From DATBLE01 sp038248655 (GTDB lineage: Bacteria > Actinomycetota > Thermoleophilia > Gaiellales > Gaiellaceae), in the NCBI GenBank assembly GCA_038248655.1, contig JBBRXG010000007.1, positions 1-53,144 on the forward strand: DNA of 53,144 nt, written 5' to 3'. How positions within the stretch are numbered: the first letter of the stretch is position 1; each line of letters opens with the position of its first letter. Shown piece by piece: positions 51,449 to 53,144 of this stretch. The translations under genes were made by a program, and so were the position numbers. A model generated the notes under the pieces. The model was not told the origin of the DNA and made no database searches. It was given only the letters and a program-made list of their open reading frames with translations.

Positions 51449-51757
51449 ATGGAGCCCGAGAAGAAGTCCGGATTCCTCGACCGGCTGAAGGACGCGACCA
51501 ACGTCGTCGCGACGAAGGCCAGGGAAGGCGTCGAGGAGCTCCAGACCAAGCACGAGCTCTCGCAGACGTACGGTGAGCTCGGGCGCAAGGCCGCCGAGCT
51601 GGTGAAGAGCGGGGCCGTCTCCCATCCCGAGCTCCAGGCGCTCGTCGCGAAGATCGAGGCGCTCGAGAAGGAGCTCGCGGAGCCGTCCCCGGTCGACCCT
51701 TCGCCGGCGCCCGCCTCGTCCGCGCCTGCCGAGCCGCCCGAACCCGGCACGCCGTAG
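51449..51757 (+). CDS. Cytosolic helical protein of unknown function
   Basis: A 102-residue protein: MEPEKKSGFLDRLKDATNVVATKAREGVEELQTKHELSQTYGELGRKAAELVKSG, then VSHPELQALVAKIEALEKELAEP and a Pro/Ala-rich tail. The N-terminal half is amphipathic helix with heptad-like spacing, so a coiled coil is likely. Such proteins occur widely in actinobacteria without known role. No cysteines, no membrane helix. Start chosen by the -10 box; ATG 51440 would add MTA. Confidence 0.6.
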   Translation: MEPEKKSGFLDRLKDATNVVATKAREGVEELQTKHELSQTYGELGRKAAELVKSGAVSHPELQALVAKIEALEKELAEPSPVDPSPAPASSAPAEPPEPGTP

Positions 51758-51771
51758 CGCTCGACCGGGCG

Positions 51772-52758
51772 GTGGCGAGCGGCCGGACCCGCCGCGCGGG
51801 CGCGCTCGTCTGGCTCGGCTTCGCCGTCAGCGCAGTCTTCACGTACCTGGCGGTCCGAAACGTCCGCTTCGGCGACGTCTGGGAGGGCCTGCGGGAGAGC
51901 AACTGGTGGTGGACGGTGCCGTCGGTCGCCGTGTTGCTCGTCGCCCTGCCCGTGCGCGCCCTGCGCTGGCAGTGGCTCTTTCACCCGGAGACACGCCCGG
52001 CTTTTCGACCCGTCTTCGACGCGACCGCGCTTGGCCAGTTCTTCAACAACATCCTCCCGGCGCGCGCGGGCGAGGCGGCGCGCGTAATTGTCCTCAACCG
52101 GGCGGCGCGGGTCAGCCGCGCCGAGACGGCGACGACCGTCGTCCTCGAGCGCCTCTACGACGTGCTTCTCCTGCTCGCGATGGTCTTCGTGCTGCTGCCG
52201 TGGCTGCCGCACGTGACGTGGGTGCACGCCGCCGCCGGGCTCGCGATCGCGCTCGCAGCGGCGACGGTCGCCGCAGTCGTGCTGCTCGCGCGCTTCGGGG
52301 AGCGGCTGCTCCGCGCTGTCCCGCGCGCGTTGGCGCGGCTGCCGTTCGTCTCGCCGGGCGGGACCGAGCGTGCGGCGGCAAGCCTCGTCCGCGGCGCCGC
52401 GTCGCTTCGGGACGCGAGGCTCGCGCTCGTCGCGCTCGTCCTCACGGTCGCCTCCTGGCTGCTGCTCTCCCTGAGCACGTGGTTCCTGATGCGCGGATTC
52501 CACTTCGGTCTTTCGTTCGTCGCTGCAGTCCTCGTCACCGCCGCCACGGGGCTCTCGCTCGTGATCCCCGCGTCGCCGGCCGCGGTCGGCGTGTTCGAGA
52601 CGGCGGCGCTCATCGGGCTGAAGGCCTACGGCGTGCCGAAGTCGGACGCGCTCTCGTTCGCGCTCGTCCTCCATGCCGTCAACCTCTTTCCGTACCTCGC
52701 CGTCGGCCTTGCTGTGCTGCCCGCGCACGCGTTCCCCCTGGGGCGGAGGGCCGACTAG
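51772..52758 (+). CDS. Lysylphosphatidylglycerol synthase-like integral membrane protein (UPF0104/AglD type)
   Basis: A 328-residue membrane protein with about eight transmembrane helices and the LPG_synthase_TM pattern: NWWWTVPSVAVLLVALPVRALRWQWLF, FFNNILPARAGEAARVIVLNR (conserved N-x-x-P-x-R-x-GE segment, about 85-105), TTVVLERLYDVLLLLAMV and SLVIPASPAAVGVFETAALIGLKAYGV (P-x-G-x-G-like C-terminal motif). It has no soluble MprF domain, so it is a flippase- or glycolipid-type member, function undefined. GTG start. The stop codon TAG is part of the selC -10 box. Confidence 0.82.
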   Translation: MASGRTRRAGALVWLGFAVSAVFTYLAVRNVRFGDVWEGLRESNWWWTVPSVAVLLVALPVRALRWQWLFHPETRPAFRPVFDATALGQFFNNILPARAGEAARVIVLNRAARVSRAETATTVVLERLYDVLLLLAMVFVLLPWLPHVTWVHAAAGLAIALAAATVAAVVLLARFGERLLRAVPRALARLPFVSPGGTERAAASLVRGAASLRDARLALVALVLTVASWLLLSLSTWFLMRGFHFGLSFVAAVLVTAATGLSLVIPASPAAVGVFETAALIGLKAYGVPKSDALSFALVLHAVNLFPYLAVGLAVLPAHAFPLGRRAD

Positions 52759-52761
52759 AGT
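52756..52761 (+). promoter_or_regulatory. -10 box TAGAGT for selC
   Basis: TAGAGT ends 7 nt before the first base of the mature tRNA (52769), the same spacing as for the leaderless mRNAs nearby. Confidence 0.6.
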
Positions 52762-52768
52762 CGCGGGC

Positions 52769-52860
52769 GGAGCGGCGGCGGCCGGTGCCGCAGCCGGTCT
52801 TCAAAACCGGTGAGGTCGTGTAACCCACGGCTGGGTAGGTTCGACTCCTGCGCCGCTCCG
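52769..52860 (+). tRNA. selC: tRNA-Sec (UCA anticodon)
   Basis: A 92-nt tRNA with all selenocysteine features. The 8-bp acceptor stem is GGAGCGGC/GCCGCTCC, with discriminator G and no encoded CCA. The anticodon arm CCGGT-CTTCAAA-ACCGG has TCA at 52801-52803. There is a long variable arm (about 52812-52835) with its own stem, and a T arm GTAGG-TTCGACT-CCTGC with a 5-bp stem. It inserts selenocysteine at UGA with SelB. No selA, selB, selD or obvious selenoprotein gene lies in the window; fdhD does. A weak stem followed by TTTT near 52873-52892 could end transcription. Confidence 0.95.
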
Positions 52861-53085
52861 TAGACACAAAAATGCCGCCCCTGCAGGGCTTTTAGTTCCT
52901 GCGTCTGCCAATGAAAGCTGCTCTGGGTTCAAAGCCTGAGCCCGCTGGAATCCGCCCGAGAGTGACAACGACATCGGTGAGATCGATCTCAAAGTTGCCT
53001 AGCCTGAGCCCGAAGTTCGCTCGGGTTAGGGATCGTCAGGCAACAACCTGAAGGGATAGGGTCGTGGGTGTCGTAATACGGTGGC
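52861..53085. other. Intergenic stretch with short repeats between selC and the transposase start
   Basis: No gene is supported in these 225 bp, which are less G/C-rich than the rest. Seen here: GCCTGAGCCCG twice (52934-52944, 53002-53012), the 12-nt palindrome GAGATCGATCTC (52979-52990), and an imperfect inverted repeat around 53002-53030. One of these may be an insertion-sequence end, but the boundary cannot be placed. Confidence 0.5.
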
Positions 53086-53144
53086 GTGATCGACGAGGAG
53101 GCGATCGGGGAGCGCTACCGGGCGTTGGCGGGCGAGCTTGACGA
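53086..53144 (+). CDS. Probable ISAzo13-type transposase, N-terminal 19 codons only
   Basis: From GTG 53086 the frame reads MIDEEAIGERYRALAGELD and runs off the window. ISAzo13-family transposases often begin in this way (an Ile-x-x-RY-x-x-L-x-x-x-LDER stretch). The call rests on a short piece and on the repeats just upstream. An unrelated protein is possible. Confidence 0.45.
   Translation, partial: MIDEEAIGERYRALAGELD

Overview
The window reads as chromosome of a high-GC actinobacterium, most likely a Thermoleophilia/Gaiellales-type lineage. This is inferred from GC content, the gene order rpsF-ssb-rpsR-rplI-dnaB, a DUF5808 gene and actinobacterial TANNNT -10 boxes. It cannot be proved from the sequence alone.

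Layout. 1-4.1 kb: branched-chain/beta-amino acid catabolism (mvaB, mmsA, class III aminotransferase). 4.1-11.3 kb: membrane glycosyltransferase-like protein, truncated flavin oxidase, GT4 glycosyltransferase, BolA-glutaredoxin pair, MFS exporter, MBL hydrolase, secreted protein. 11.3-16.9 kb: transsulfuration genes metB and cbs flanking two tandem AlkX/YcaQ-like DNA glycosylases, then a proline-iminopeptidase-like hydrolase. 16.9-21.3 kb: frameshifted LuxR-type ATPase regulator, DUF4242-like protein, secreted beta-propeller protein. 21.4-41.1 kb: a purine gene supercluster split into three blocks (purM-N-H, purL-F, purD-E-B-C-S-Q) by ctaG plus two broken genes, and by about 6.4 kb of accessory genes (EamA transporter, GNAT-SnoaL fusion, DUF5808, ubiX, glyoxalase, Phd-VapC toxin-antitoxin, GH26 hydrolase, APH-like kinase). 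With purA at 45 kb, every step from PRPP to IMP plus the first step towards AMP is present; no purK is visible. 41.1-44.7 kb: broken yjbQ, fdhD-mobA (formate dehydrogenase/molybdenum cofactor), methyltransferase, VOC protein, broken P-loop kinase. 46.4-51.0 kb: dnaB carrying a 428-residue intein, rplI, rpsR, ssb, rpsF. 51.2-53.1 kb: small proteins, an LPG-synthase-like membrane protein, selC (tRNA-Sec) and the first codons of a probable ISAzo13-type transposase.

The strongest structural signal is transcriptional. About twenty genes have a TANNNT hexamer ending exactly 6 or 7 nt before the start codon, as expected for leaderless mRNAs, while the ribosomal/dnaB operon uses Shine-Dalgarno sites. 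The same box lies 7 nt before the mature 5' end of tRNA-Sec, which would make that tRNA leaderless too. Several genes whose conserved N-termini lack ATG/GTG/TTG seem to begin at CTG; for purL this is backed by a correctly spaced -10.

Five genes carry single-base frameshifts (seven lesions) and others are stubs. All are accessory genes, while the long housekeeping genes are intact, so real decay is more likely than random sequencing error. Short palindromes with cores GGGGTCnGACCCC and GTGCCnGGCAC are scattered between genes; one sits where a dehydrogenase gene is cut off.
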